In this document: piece by piece, positions 25,017 through 36,955 of the stretch
Position numbering within the stretch: position 1 is the first letter of the stretch
How the letters are laid out: the number at the start of each line of letters is the position of its first letter
From: Sipunculus nudus
Lineage: Eukaryota; Annelida; Sipuncula; Golfingiida; Sipunculidae
Length of the DNA: 64,000 nucleotides
Direction: 5' to 3'
Assembly (NCBI GenBank): GCA_026874595.1
Contig: CM049306.1
Location: 92,144,642-92,208,641, forward strand
The notes under the pieces: generated by a model
Databases searched by the model: none
What the model was told of the DNA's origin: nothing
Seen by the model: only the letters and a program-made list of their open reading frames with translations
Position numbers and translations under genes: made by a program

Positions 25017-25969
25017 TGCAAGGATGCGGACAGCTAGACTATTTAAACGGATGCGTCGAAATAGTACTTTCAACTTGCATGAAATTTGTCACTTGTAATT
25101 AGCAACGTGTTGCATAATCATTAGTAGTTTTAAGGCTGAGTAATACTGTATGTAATTTGCATATTTGTGGAAACCATGTTTATAAATGTAATATGTATAT
25201 AATAGATATAGCGATTACGGCATATGTATACAGTACACTCTTAATTTGCATATAATAATGATTGCATTACAACTCTAGGTTATGATAATCTTTCGGACGT
25301 TTGATATTTTACAGGTCCGTTTGGATAGTTTGCAAGACTTGTTTGACACTCGATTTAGAAATTTAAGATATCCATAAAGGTAAACAGGCGAAATAAGTTT
25401 TTCAGAAATTTAATTCTTTAGTTATCACCTTATTCTAACAAGGCTTGACGGGAACACTTCAGGGAGTTGACATGGCCGCAATACGAAGATCGTTACGTGT
25501 CTTTTAGGTCTTTGAAAATTATATAGTATCGACGTATAGGACAACGTGTGAACGGGAAATAATAATACTAATAAATATGTACAGTTACTTAATTCTAAAT
25601 AAAATGGTTCTCTGATATAATACTTCAAATGCAGTACGTGAGCTTCGTATAATAATTTATTTCACTCAGTCTTACATGTCGGTGTAAAAATTACCAATAT
25701 AAGTAGCATTTCCAGCGTACTTCCATGATCAATGTTATCAAGAATAATCTCGAAAAATCATGAAACGAGATATATTTTAATGAAATATTGTATATGTTCC
25801 TTCTACATAAACAACAGTGAGGAAACAATAAGATGTATAAAATTGAAATAGGCTAAACCTTTAATACTACCCAATTGGTCATTCTACATGCAGAAAACGA
25901 CCCAATTCAAGAAAATTCATGTCCCTTGTATTCACAGTGCCATAGTATAGTATAGTATAGTATAGTATA

Positions 25970-26008
<39 letters not shown>

Positions 26009-26867
26009 ATCTGCCATTGTTCTTTCTGGATTTAATTCATTATTTTATATTTTCTGCTTAATTTGGGCTTATTTGTGCGGAAAAATAATACCTAAAATGC
26101 TTGAAATCTATACTTAATGGTTCAAAGGTGATAAAAAATTATACCTGTCCCAAGGCCATAATAAAAAATTTATTATCATCTTATTTTTTATTAAAAATGA
26201 TTTAGGCCTAGGATTTTTTTGCACTTTTCATGTATAATAAAATTGTTCCTTAAAAACTTCCACAAGTTTGTCAAGGTCCCTCTAATTTTATTGCGCTTAA
26301 ATGTGTGTCCCCGAATTTTTTCCAACACCGTTATAAAGACGATTTGACCGCCATGACACGATGTTGATTGATTAAAAACCACCTAAGTTGAAATAATGTC
26401 ACAGAATGACCCCATGAAACCATCATTAGCCTATCGTTATGTATTTTGTCATTTTACAACAGGAAATTTCCGTAATTATGTAAAAATGTCCGTATATTTA
26501 TTACTTTTAAACACCGTTACCTATATTTCTACAAAATTATGGTAGTATTTATGCTTTTCTTAGTTTTGGAATATAGCTCACACAGTCAACACATACATAT
26601 ACTCAAGGAGTTTACAGGACTGTAAACTCCTTGATATACTGAATACTAAAAAGGTTAAAGGAGTAATTAAGTTTCTTTGAATAAATATCATATCTTTTTT
26701 CAACACCATTATTCATCAACACCGTTACTTTTCACTTTTAACGGTGCCATGGTGAATGTCAATGAATGGTGTTGAAACAAAAAAGTGACAGGATGGATGT
26801 AAGATCTAAATTCTACAAACTGACATTGTTATTCAGGAATTTCATAGTTTTTATAACGATTACTGTG

Positions 26868-26927
<60 letters not shown>

Positions 26928-27225
26928 CTTGAAATATCATAACAGGAGTCTGCTTGCTTTAAGTAATAATTTGCCAGTGATATACATTAATTGAATTTCA
27001 ACACCGTTATATTTTGAAAATATACATAAATTAAAGAAAAAAATGACTTGAAACATATTAGGAAATGCTCTTATCTCCCGTAATTTTTATTTACCGAGGT
27101 AGGTTGGATGCTATATTTTCCTTCTATTTATTGCATTATACCTTCTGTGGGTTGCGGCTGTATTTTGTTTTCAGGATTAAAACGTAACTCATAAAATAAA
27201 AATATGCATTTACAGGGTTACTCTA
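25017..27225. other. Region upstream of MAK16, unassigned, with two microsatellites
   Basis: TATAG pentamers run into (TA)n at about 25945-26006, and a pure (TA)n of about 56 bases lies at 26867-26923. The motif CAACACCGTTA recurs several times (see findings). No exon, RNA gene or complete element was recognised. Confidence 0.5.
26867..26923. repeat. (TA)n microsatellite
   Basis: About 28 uninterrupted TA dinucleotides. A second microsatellite of five TATAG units followed by about 16 TA units is at 25945-26006. Confidence 0.95.
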
Positions 27226-27310
27226 TCTATATATTAATAGCGTAAGACGATTTTTGTAATTTTCCGTATCTCCTCTGATACCACCGTACGGATTGCTGTG
27301 ATTTTCGACA
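27226..27310 (+). mobile_element. Helitron-like 5' end
   Basis: TCTATATATTAATAGCG begins right after an A, as Helitron 5' ends do, and continues into 'attttccgtatctcctctgataccaccgtacgga', the same sequence that opens the complete short element at 28691. Its own 3' end was not found; the GC-rich DNA to about 28000, with a 103-codon - strand frame of no recognised family, may be its interior. Confidence 0.5.
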
Positions 27311-27939
27311 TACATATGCTCCGAGTTTGTCCGAAGAGATTCCGCCCACGTTTATTTGCCAAATTTGCGTATTACGTGCATAATTAATAATTTTAATATT
27401 TGCTCCCCCGCAGGCGCCTCTTTCCTTAATGGGTCTTCAGGTCCGGTAAGACAATGCCCACAGAGTGTGTGATGACGGGACAGAGATTTACTCCGGGGGC
27501 CCTATCTTGGGTTTTCTTATATTTGCGGTGACCGGCCCGAAATAATCCCCATCGGCGATCCTTTCTCAAAAGGGTGATCTTTGAAAGAATTGTTTTGCAG
27601 GCCTTCCTGCGACCGGGGGGTTGCATAAAGAGGGCTCCTTCACATGACCTGATATGCTTGAGTGCACATCTACCGTGTAACAGGAAAATCGTGATGGTTA
27701 GGCCAAAAAAAAAAAAAAAGGTTTGATTCTCGGGCATTTTTTTTCCAGAACCTGTGCGGGCCGGCGTTATTTTACCTATGTTTTGTATGTTTCGATAAAA
27801 ATGTCATATGATCAGGGAAAAGTATGAAAATAACAGATTTGTTTTGTTAAACAGGCAAAAGACCTCTATAACAAAAGGAATCTGATCAAAATTGTATTAT
27901 TTTATCTTCGTTAAAGATGAAAATCAAAATAACATGCCG

Positions 27940-27965
27940 GAGGGGGGGGGGGGGGAGGGGGGTAA
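27940..27965. repeat. G-rich homopolymer run
   Basis: More than 20 G in a run broken by one A. It is a low-complexity tract of unknown origin. Confidence 0.8.
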
Positions 27966-28690
27966 AATTGACGAATACAGTGTCTAAGAACTAAACCTTT
28001 TTTTGGGCCTTATACAATCACCATTCGCACGAAGTCCAGGGCCTTGCATGAGATTGGGGTCCTTGACAAATATTCACGACCACATGTAGGCCTACCATGT
28101 GACAGATGTAAAGAAAATGTTAACCAAATTCACATCTTGGTTGGTAGAGTGAGATGTGTACACGTGTTGAGCGCCATTATACATTAACAAAGTTGTATAT
28201 ATATAGTATTGACTTAAAATGTTTTGAAAGGGAGATTTTTCCTCATTACAGCAGTTACAAATGTAAATCTCCTGTAAAATTGTAAATTAAATAAGTTTGT
28301 GCTGGTATTAGTTCCTTTTACATGCAGGTGCCATTTCATTTTCAATGGTGTTTATGTAATACTCCTTGTTTTGAAAGACTTTTCTTTCATTCAGTATGTA
28401 TGCTTACTGCATACAAGTCATGGTCATCATTGTTACTATTTCCACAAATAAAGCTGTTTTTCTTTGCATTTTCGCCTAAGGTCTATTTCTTGGACGTTTT
28501 CTTTTGTATGTATATATGTGATATTATAGATCAGTTTCTCATGTCACATGGAATATGTGTAGGTGACTATTTATCAAAGGCCCCGACCACATTTTAGGGA
28601 CTGGCTTATTTGGGGAGACCGTGTGCCACTGTAAGCTGATCCGAAACAATCCCGAAAGATTTTTATCCTCAACACTACACATATAATGGA

Positions 28691-28818
28691 ACTATATATT
28701 ACTAGCGTACGGCGATTTGTATGATTTTCCGTATCTCCGGATTTTCGATGGATTTCCGATACCACCGTACGGATCGTCGTGTTCGCTCAAAACCGTGCGT
28801 AGCACGGGTAATTGCTAG
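28691..28818 (+). mobile_element. Complete 128-bp miniature Helitron
   Basis: It starts CTATATATTACTAGCGTACG (the usual T of TC is A here) and ends with a perfect six-pair hairpin CCGTGC-GTA-GCACGG (28793-28807), then GTAATTG and CTAG (28815-28818) followed by T. A hairpin a few bases before CTAG at an A/T site is diagnostic of Helitrons. There is almost no interior: it is the 5' end joined to the 3' end. Confidence 0.75.
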
Positions 28819-29370
28819 TATTATTATATTAAAATACATCGTACAGGTGAACCTTTATATTTTTTTCTAAATTAATTATGTGGGACCATGGAAATATCCA
28901 ACAGAATCTTTCATCATAATTTCCAAGCACTGCTTAAAGTCTGTGACGGTGTTGAATTAAATTGATTATACACATATGGCATTAAATTAGCCAAAACTAT
29001 AACTTTTCATGAAATAAAGTGCTCTGCTGAAATTAATTTCATATAGTTTACATTTTTTTATTTCCATGTGAGACTCTAAATAATGTATATTAGGAAAAGT
29101 TATTTTTCAGATATTGTACCTGCTGAAATCGGTCGTTTTTCGTAGAATGACCCTAATGGGAAATACATGTTGACAACAATCACTTGTTATCGGGATTGGT
29201 CAATAAAATTGTAAAAATATATTGTATTTTATCAAGATACAGTAACTATAGTCCTGATTTATGCTGCCTTACATAAAGGCATTTATTAATACATTAAGAA
29301 ACGACCGTCTTTCAACTTAGTCGATGATAAAAATCAATGCCCAATGTGCTACATAACATTTTGTAAGAAG

Positions 29371-29860
29371 CAGGGTTTGCAAATTTTAGTCATGGAGGTT
29401 TTATCATTATGATTGTTACTTGGTTTCAACTGCCAGCTGAAAACAACATTCTGACAAAAGCCAAGTTTTGCCCAAAATACGACTAAAAGATTTAAAACAA
29501 CTGTTATGACTGGGATGGCGTAGTCACAGGGCCTTCCTTGACTCGTAGAAATCTTTTAGGTGAGTGATACATTTGACTGGAACAAGCAGTCTAATGCTCT
29601 TATAGAGCCTTACTGTCTGAAGTTTCCTGAGCAGTGGGCCATATCTGTGTGGCACATAGGTTCCTAGGTGAAAGTTATGTCATTATCACAACACTTTGTG
29701 TTTTTTTTTATGGAGTCATGCATGTCTCACTGCTACCTGAGATGTTATAACATATCATAACTCCAGCAGCCCTGTCCTAAGGCTGGGCATCTGAGGGGAT
29801 ATACCTTCTACAAAAGCTATATGAGGTCCCAGGAACACAGTCCCCCGTGCAGTGAAGATT
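29371..29860. mobile_element. Second, worn copy of the 11.5-kb hAT family
   Basis: It opens CAGGGTTTGCAAATTTTAG and follows the 11.5-kb element through 'gtcatggaggttttat', 'ggcgtagtcacaggg', 'agagcctta', 'gtggcacataggttcct' and 'ccctgtcctaaggctgggcat'. The right terminus and an 8-bp duplication were not found, so the copy is truncated or too diverged. Confidence 0.6.
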
Positions 29861-30193
29861 GGACTTGGTCTGGAGGATTGTCTGACATGTCGGATTCTGG
29901 TTCATCCACTTAGTGAGATATCAGTTTTAAAGCATATACGAGTCTGGTCCGTATCCTGTTTCTGATTAGTTGCAGGTGAAAAACACCATTATTTCCCAGG
30001 TAAGCAGCAGTAAATTTGACAGAATTAAGTCCCACAGTATACATATATATATATCCTATTCAGTAATAACGTCCGCCATATATTGCCCGGTTTGGCTGTG
30101 GTTGGTTGTTGCTTGTTGCCAACTGCATCGACCCATCTCGTCTCTTTCTTTCTCTACCGTCCTTCTCTGTGTTACTCTTAATTGGTCTACCAT

Positions 30194-31004
30194 TTTTTGC
30201 TCAGCTGAATGTAAGTAATCTTAGCTACAGCAATCACCCTCTGTCCGTCCGGCCTTCGGCCGTTAACAGGGCACAAATTGCAATCGTAAGACCCCGAAAC
30301 TACTAACTGTAAAACCAGGGAGTTCATAAGCAAATCTCCTTGGAAACCTGAAATTTGGTCATGGTGACCTATATTCTGCGACCAAAGGGCAAAAAAACAT
30401 GATTTTGAGCTCCCAGACAGTCATACAGGGCACAAAATTGTACCCATTAGATGTAGACCTTCTAATATAATATTCTTTTAGGTCCTTGGCAAATGTCCTT
30501 AATTGGAAACCTTAAATAAGGTCACTATGACCCCTATATTATGTGATCTATAGGAAAAAAGATATCATATGAACAACCTGTATGTGAGATTGGCCCGAAG
30601 AGTATCTGTTAGGCCTAGAATCTTCTAACATGTGTACATCCAGGAAGGCTCGGGGTAATTTTCCCTAGGAAACATGAAATTAGGTCATGGTGTCCTATAT
30701 TCTGTGACCTACAGTTCGAAAACATTTAGTTAGAAAGCAATTAGTTAATTGAAACAAATCGTAGCAGTTTTACATAGAACTTATCATGCAAGGAGTTTTT
30801 TTGGTCAAATCTTCTTGGAAATCTTAAATCAAAGATCGCTGTATCTTATTTTTTAAGGTCTATGGTCAAAATGAAATGCCTGATTTCGAACACTCTGGAA
30901 GTTCTTTAACAAATATTATTTCACTAGACCATAACATTAATAAGTTATACATGCATCACTTGTATATCAATTTCAGCTGAGCGTCATGACCCATGGGCCA
31001 CTTG
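30194..31004 (+). mobile_element. Family A element, copy A2 (short form)
   Basis: It starts TGCTCAGCTGA, has the GTCCGTCCGG run and 'gttaacagggcacaaattgcaatcgtaag' as in A1, then degenerate units with 'aacctgaaatttggtcatggtgacctatattctg', and ends CAGCTGAGCGTCATGACCCA with CACTTGT. It lies between T residues. It is closer to A1 than to the 51-61 kb copies. Confidence 0.8.
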
Positions 31005-31079
31005 TTTCCTTTTCCCTTTTGGGTTCCATGTTAATGCTCTAAAGTTCTTGAATGCTGATCTATGTTGGCCAATGGTATT

Positions 31080-33650
31080 TTAGATTTTCTGTGAGGCATC
31101 TTCTTTGAAATATGTCATCTTATATCCATCTTCTTCTGTCATTATCCACGTCTCCGCTCTCTAAATAGTAAAACCACTTTGCACTACTCTGGAAAATTTC
31201 ACCTTTGTCCTGTGTCCGTATACTGAAGAACTCCATATTGATTTTAGTTTGACATAAGCTGCTCTTGCTAGCGCTATTCTTCTTCTTGTATCCTCTTATT
31301 CTCCTCCTGTAATATTGATTTCTGAACCAAGATAAACAAGCCTATAAATTTCGCTTATTTCTGTTTCATTTAGTCCTATTTTACTTGGCTTCATGAACAT
31401 TGTTTATTTTCATGACTTAAGTCTTTTCCTTGTAGTCCAATGTATTTTGTTTATTTTTTCCCCCACTGTTTTTCTTTTTGTATGTCTTCATATTTGCTTG
31501 CCTTCAATGCTATGGCATCCGCTTAATCTAAATCTTCCAAAACTGATGTGAATTTCCATCGAACCCATCTCTTCGTGTCTCCGACTAAATTATTCATCAC
31601 CCACTGTCTCTTAAATACAAACAAAACCCCTGGCATTATACAAATATCGGGTACCTCTGTTTTCACTTTAAACCATTAATTCGGGTGGCTTTCCGTCGAT
31701 GAATACATTGCAATTACTGTCTTTATACATCTGTTTAATTATATAAATTCTCTTTTGTGGTACGCCATATAGTCCTTTAATATTTTCCTTAATTGATCCA
31801 ATCCAAGCTGTCGAAAGCTTTTTCCTAATCTAAAAAGTTTATATGTAACCATGAGTTAAATTGTGTGCTATACACTACTATGTTTCCTATAATATTTGTA
31901 CTGTTTTTCTCTTCCTTTCTTAAATCCAACTTGTTCCTCTCTATATTTAATTATTTCTTTAATCACCCTCCCAAATATCTTGCTTGGTATTGATAGTAAT
32001 TAATGATATTCCTCGCTAGTTGCTGCTTTGTGTTGAATCCCCTTTATTTGGTATGTTCGCTGCAACTCCTTTCTTACATTCTGTTGGCATTTGATAATTC
32101 TCCCATATCTTACTTTAAACAGCTTCTTTAATTTCCTTCTTTGTTATTGGACCCGTTTCAATATCTCCAATTTCCCCAATTTCATCTTGTTTTCCATCTC
32201 ATTCATCTCTACATCTGACTGTGTTTCCGAACTTTCATTGTTTAACGTCTGGCTGATATGCTGCTTCCGTCTCCTTTGTATACTTGTTTCGTCTGTCAGT
32301 CCGTCAGTATAGTTTACTATCTCTATCCCTGAATTTGATATTCCGATTACTTCTTGTATAACGTAGTTTTTTGGTTATCTTGTATAATGTACCTATCGGG
32401 TTTGAATTAGCTGCTTTCTCTGTAGCGACAGCCTGTCACCCCAAACGTGGATTTTAGATGAACTAAAGACGATAGGCCCTATCAGTTTATTTCCGAAGGT
32501 CATGTTGTCATGGCTATTTTTTTCTGCATCTGCCGCCATTATATATATCATATTTCTCTTGTCTGTCCTTATTTACTTCTTGATTTCTTTATTCTATTCC
32601 ATAAAGTCCTTCCTTTTAATTTCTTTTATTATTTCTGATCAAGCATTTTCTATCTCATTTGTTAATTTTCTTCTTTCTTCTATCACTGTTCATGTTGTAG
32701 CTTCATGTGATTAATTATTTTCTTCCTCAATTTCTTCCGTGTTTCTAATATACTTTCTCCCTAGTGTCATTGTATGCGCCTGTAAACTCCTTTCAGGTTT
32801 CTTGTACTTTATTAATATTGTTTTTTTTATATTTTCTTCCTCCATTTGTTGTAGAGCTCTAAATCTATTGTCATTGTATGCGTCTGTAAACTCCTTCCAG
32901 GTTTCTTGTACTTTATTAATATTGTTTGTTGATTTTCTTCCTCCACTTGTTGTAGAGCTCTAAATCTATTGTCATTGTATGCATCTGTAAACTCCTTCCA
33001 GGTTTCTTGTACTTTATTAATATTGTTTGTTGATTTTCTTCCTCCACTTGTTGTAGAGCTCTAAATCTATTGTCATTGTATGCATCTGTAAACTCCTTCC
33101 AGGTTTCTTGTACTTTATTAATATTGTTTGTTGATTTTCTTCCTCCACTTGTTGTAAAGCTCTAAATCTATTGTCATTGTATGCGTCTGTAAACTCCTTC
33201 CAGGTTTCTTGTACTTTATAAATATTGTTTGTTGGTTTTCTTCCTCCACTTGTTGTAGAGCTCTAAATCTATTCCTAAGTTCGATTTCAAACTCCTTTCA
33301 TACTTGTTGATTTTTAGCTGTGTATTGTCAGCTGTCCTTTCTCCTAATTTTGCTTCCCTTTGTCTTGTTAACTTTAGTCTCACTGTTGCTTCCACTAGTT
33401 AATGATCACTTCCGATACTTGCTCCTCTCATGAATTTGATAAAAGTGAGTTCTTATATCGCCCATTTATTGTTACATTATCAATTTGGTTTTTATCCTTT
33501 TCCATTTTGTGCAGTATGTCATAGTTTATGAATGTCTCTGTGTTTCTATTTCACAAATTTTTTGCACCATTTTCATTCATCACTCTTCCCTCTTTTCCTA
33601 TTTATCTGCTCCTAATTTCATTGAGAGAGATGTGTATGAATTAATGTATA
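31080..33650 (-). pseudogene. Broken non-LTR retrotransposon (endonuclease and reverse transcriptase)
   Basis: Read on the - strand in shifting frames, the parts of an endonuclease-reverse transcriptase LINE occur in order: an endonuclease part with NQIDNVTINGRYKNSLL (about 33450), RGASIGSDH (about 33400), RALQQVEEENQQT and KVQETWKEFTDAYNDNRF (33280-32860), a reverse transcriptase part with PNKGD and RGISLI (about 32010), the catalytic segment DLD-stop-ADAIAL (about 31520) where functional relatives have an aromatic residue and ADD, then VYLGS, RRRIALARAAYVKLKSIW (about 31280) and YRAETW-like sequence. Stops and frameshifts are frequent and the second catalytic Asp is lost, so it is dead. The 5' end is missing. 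The clade was not determined. Confidence 0.8.
32766..33285. repeat. 101-bp minisatellite inside the LINE coding region
   Basis: The phrase 'gtcattgtatg' starts at 32870, 32971, 33072 and 33173, exactly 101 bases apart, with a less regular copy at 32766. Each unit encodes part of the LINE linker (VQETWKEFTDAYNDNRF). Since 101 is not a multiple of three, the expansion itself shifts the frame. Confidence 0.9.
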
Positions 33651-33752
33651 TTACATACTTTTCTTTCGAGAAAATGATTTGTCTCTATTTATTTCAATAT
33701 ATGTTTACAACGTTAAATTCGGAATATTTCCGAAGAACTGATCTTAAACACT

Positions 33753-34380
33753 GTACTTTCACCATTAAAACTGTACTCGCTATTCACCTATGACTGTGTC
33801 TCCTTTCCTGATGATTGCCTCATTGTAACATTTGCAGATAACACAATAGTATCTGGGCTCATCCGGGGAAATAACGAAAGAGTTTACCGCAATGAAATTA
33901 AAACTTTAACTTCGTGGTGCTCTGAAAATAATTTGGAGTTAAATGTAAAGAAAACCACGGAGATGATAATTAATTTTAGACGGAAGAAAACTGAAATATT
34001 ACCCTTAGTAATTGAAGGCTCCGAGGTTGAAATCGTTGACTGTTTTAAATTTGTGGGAATTTTTATTTCTCCTGATTTTAAGTGGGGCGAAAATGTTAAT
34101 TACTGCGTAAAGAAGGCACAACAACATATATTCTTTCAAAGGAACCTAAAATATTTCGGGCTTAGTCAACCGATTCTATTATTTTTAAAGTTTTATCGGG
34201 CGGTAATTCAGGGTGTCCTGACGTTGTTAGTCACTGTAGGGGGAGGCAGTATATGACTGTCGAGGGAAGGAACCGTCTTTCGAGGATAGTTTGAACAGCT
34301 GAGAGGTTCATTGGGGTTCCTTTACCCGCTGTTGACTCCATATTTAAAAAACGATTGTTAAAGAAAGCCAATCGATATTA
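33753..34380 (+). pseudogene. Second LINE fragment, reverse transcriptase C-terminal part
   Basis: An open frame of 168 codons without a start (33753-34256) reads VLSPLKLYSLFTYDCV, then FADNTIVSGLI where active enzymes have FADD, ERVYRNEIKTLTSWCSENNL, ELNVKKTTEMIINFRRKK, VEIVDCFKFVGIFIS and AQQHIFFQRNLKYFGLS. This order is typical of fish- and invertebrate-type non-LTR reverse transcriptases. After the stop, worn remains of the tail (about 34260-34380) follow. The fragment is 5'-truncated and the second catalytic Asp is Asn, so it is inactive. It lies head to head with the other LINE. Confidence 0.8.
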
Positions 34381-35035
34381 AAAACGATGTTTTAGGTGAA
34401 GGTTGGGGACAAAGATATCGACAGGGTAAATTGTATACATTTCTTATATATTTCACTCTTTGATTAAATTTAATAATTTATAATTAAAATAAAAACTGAA
34501 ACCATCAAAGGCATAGAGAATTTGCTTAAGTTTACATGGGAAAGCCCTAGTTATAACTGCCAGCGAGTGTTGTAGAATGCGTGAAAAAAATATCTATAAA
34601 ATATATAAATAAATGCGGTAAGTATCGCAGCTAAGGATAAATCTTGTTTTCTGCTTTGGTTTTGCTATACAGCCGAAAAATAATTTTTCTGTTTTATATT
34701 ATTATTATTATTTGACGTGTTTCCCGTCCTCGCATGTGCATTGATTAAAAAGTGAGAAAGCGAACTCTTGACCGAATCCGATAGTGTACCACCAGACTAC
34801 CGCTGTTTATGCTGATCAGACGAACACACTACGCAGGCCGCCTGCTGGAGACCCGCAGAACTCTTCAGTTTCAGTTGATGTCAGGTTAGGTAAGGCGGCG
34901 GGGAGATCAAACTGATACAAGCTGATCGGATTAACAGCAGACAAACAGTGTGACATCACCTCTAGTGCCTTAATTTGGATTAAACATTCCCGCTCATAAA
35001 GGTGCATTCTGTTTTTGGGACCAGCCTGCGCTGTC
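34381..35035. other. Unassigned; possible promoter of the exon at 35036
   Basis: The left half is AT-rich. From about 34790 the sequence becomes GC-richer with several CpG, as an invertebrate promoter or 5' UTR might. No core promoter motif is clear. Confidence 0.3.
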
Positions 35036-35054
35036 ATGGCTGCAGATTTAGCGG
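35036..35054 (+). CDS. Possible first coding exon (MAADLAG...), product unknown
   Basis: An ATG in good context (gctgtcATGG) opens six codons, M-A-A-D-L-A, plus one base, followed by a consensus donor GTAAGT at 35055. The upstream DNA is GC-richer than the surroundings. I checked acceptors on the + strand downstream and found none that continues the frame in a convincing exon, so the rest would lie in a long intron's far side or beyond the window. It could be chance. Confidence 0.3.
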
Positions 35055-36619
35055 GTAAGTTCCGAGAAGTTTCAGTGAAGTTCCTGACTTCGTCTGTCCA
35101 GCTCTACTCTGTTGCTTTGTTGGTCTCACTCAGTCAAACTTGCTGTTTTTTAGAGTAACAGTGCAGGCTGTTGTTATGACCACATTTGGGCCAAACTCAC
35201 TGTCAGCTTACATACAATCGGAGCTGTAGTAAAAAATCTGATTGCGCTAAAATAACAACCTAGACCGTATAAACTGTAAGATAATAGTTATACTACATCC
35301 AAGATTAATACAAGTTAAATAATAATAGTAAATAATATTGTTATTGAATGGATGTTAAAATTTAAATGTGATTGTGAGCTAAGTTTTATATTTGGAATAC
35401 AGCTTTTTTTATATTTTGGTATATAAAATTAGCCCATATACATCACTTGAAAGCAGAACTTTGGTGCTTTTTGCCTGTTAATTGAATATAAATCTATATA
35501 AAAGTTAATTATAATTAAGAATCAAAGTTTAAATTCAAATAATTAAGGATGTATGTTGTTTTGCATATTCTTTAAAATTTCAAGATAAGTTTTTTCAGTA
35601 ATGGTTCTTGAATATTTGTGATGATTATGTTTTTGTTACAATGAGAATATGATATTTCAGCTTCTATATTGTTATTTATAAAAAATCAGTCATGGAAGTA
35701 CAATTTTTTTAAAAATTCTTTACATTTTGACAAAGTTTAAAGACCCAGGTATCACAGTGGCTCTGTGGTTACTGTCCCAGTGAGATGGCCACTGCCTACA
35801 TTAATTTGTTTTAGCCAGCAAGGCACTACCTTTCTATTGGCCCTGTGCCAGGAAAGATGTAATCAGAATGAGAGTGGGCGTTGCATGTTTAAAACTAGGA
35901 CCTGGATGCACAATGTGATATCACACTCTCATTGGCCTGATTACAGTTCTTAAATTTGCTCTGTGCCAACCCTGGTGGTGAGACCCAGAGAATCTTGCTA
36001 TATAAAGCAGCAGTTAAAGCCATTAGTCCATAGTCCAATTTAAAACTGAGCCAGCCCAGATCAAAATTTAAATCTGGACCAAACCAGGTCGGGGTCTTTG
36101 GTCCGTCATCTTTCTGTCCAGCCACCCAAGATAAAATTTTGTGCATATTGTAATGGTGGACCAAGAAATTATAACAAAATATTCAGGAAGGAAGCCCCAT
36201 GAAAAATCTATTTAAGATGATAACAATCAAGCCTGGGATTGGATAAGGATTCTGATCTGGGCTGGCCCAGTTTAAAATCAGTCCACCAAAGGATTGTAAT
36301 ACTGACTGGCTGAGATCAAAATTCTAATCTGCACTGGCGCAGTTTTTAAATAGGACCAGATTATAATCTGGGCCTCGACAGATAGCTAGCCAGAGAGTAA
36401 GACACCTAGTGATGAACATATTATTAGCTGCCGACCAGAGTCGAGCCAGATGACAATGAAATACATTGTAACAATGTCATGTAACCTACTGGCTGAAATA
36501 GTAGCATGTAACTGTAAGCAGCACTTGGTCATCTGACTGGAGCAGAGACCAAAAACAATGGGTCTCACAAGTGCTTCACAGCAGTTTCATGCACTCCATT
36601 TGCTAGATTACTGACACGT
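35055..36619. other. Unassigned, with short imperfect repeats near 36000-36370
   Basis: AT-rich to about 35750. Between 36020 and 36370, the phrase 'ctgggctggcccagtttaaaatc' and its inverse occur several times, suggesting an old inverted or tandem repeat. No gene was recognised. Confidence 0.4.
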
Positions 36620-36955
36620 GGATTGTGGTGGCATAATGGATATGGTGCTGGACTTGTGACCGCAAGGTTGTTGGTTCGAGTCCCATTCTGACTGCTGTCT
36701 GTGCTAAGTCTCTGAGCTAAAGTCTTTCCCACTAGGGTGCACTCTCTCCACCTAGGAGTGAATGGGCACTGGTCATAGGAGGAAGGCAAATGTAGAACAA
36801 ATAACCTTATAGCGCCTGATATTGCTGCTTGGGTTGGATATTCTCCAGTGAGCCAAGAATAGTTATAGAATGAACAGGCCTGCCCGAAAGACCAGGAAGG
36901 CAAAGTGTAGAGTTGGATGAGGCTGACATCGTCAGTGATATCAGACTATATTATA
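36620..36955 (+). mobile_element. tRNA-derived SINE, copy 2 (better preserved)
   Basis: A perfect A box (TGGCATAATGG, 36629-36639) and a perfect B box (GGTTCGAGTCC, 36673-36683) stand 33 bases apart. The body shares 'gtgcactctctccacctagg', 'ggcaaatgtag', 'gctgcttgggttg', 'gaccaggaaggcaaagtgt' and 'gttggatgaggctgacat' with copy 1 at 1.8 kb. Flanking duplications could not be fixed. Confidence 0.8.

Noticed and set aside
27426-27737. 103-codon - strand frame
   Set aside because: No recognised domain, poly-Phe from an A run, and possibly the inside of a Helitron; not supported as a gene.
32091-32963. Several + strand frames of 70-75 codons
   Set aside because: They are antisense shadows of the broken - strand LINE.
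36625-36700. tRNA gene with perfect A and B boxes
   Set aside because: The same head and 250-bp body occur at 1.8 kb and no acceptor stem closes; it is a SINE head.
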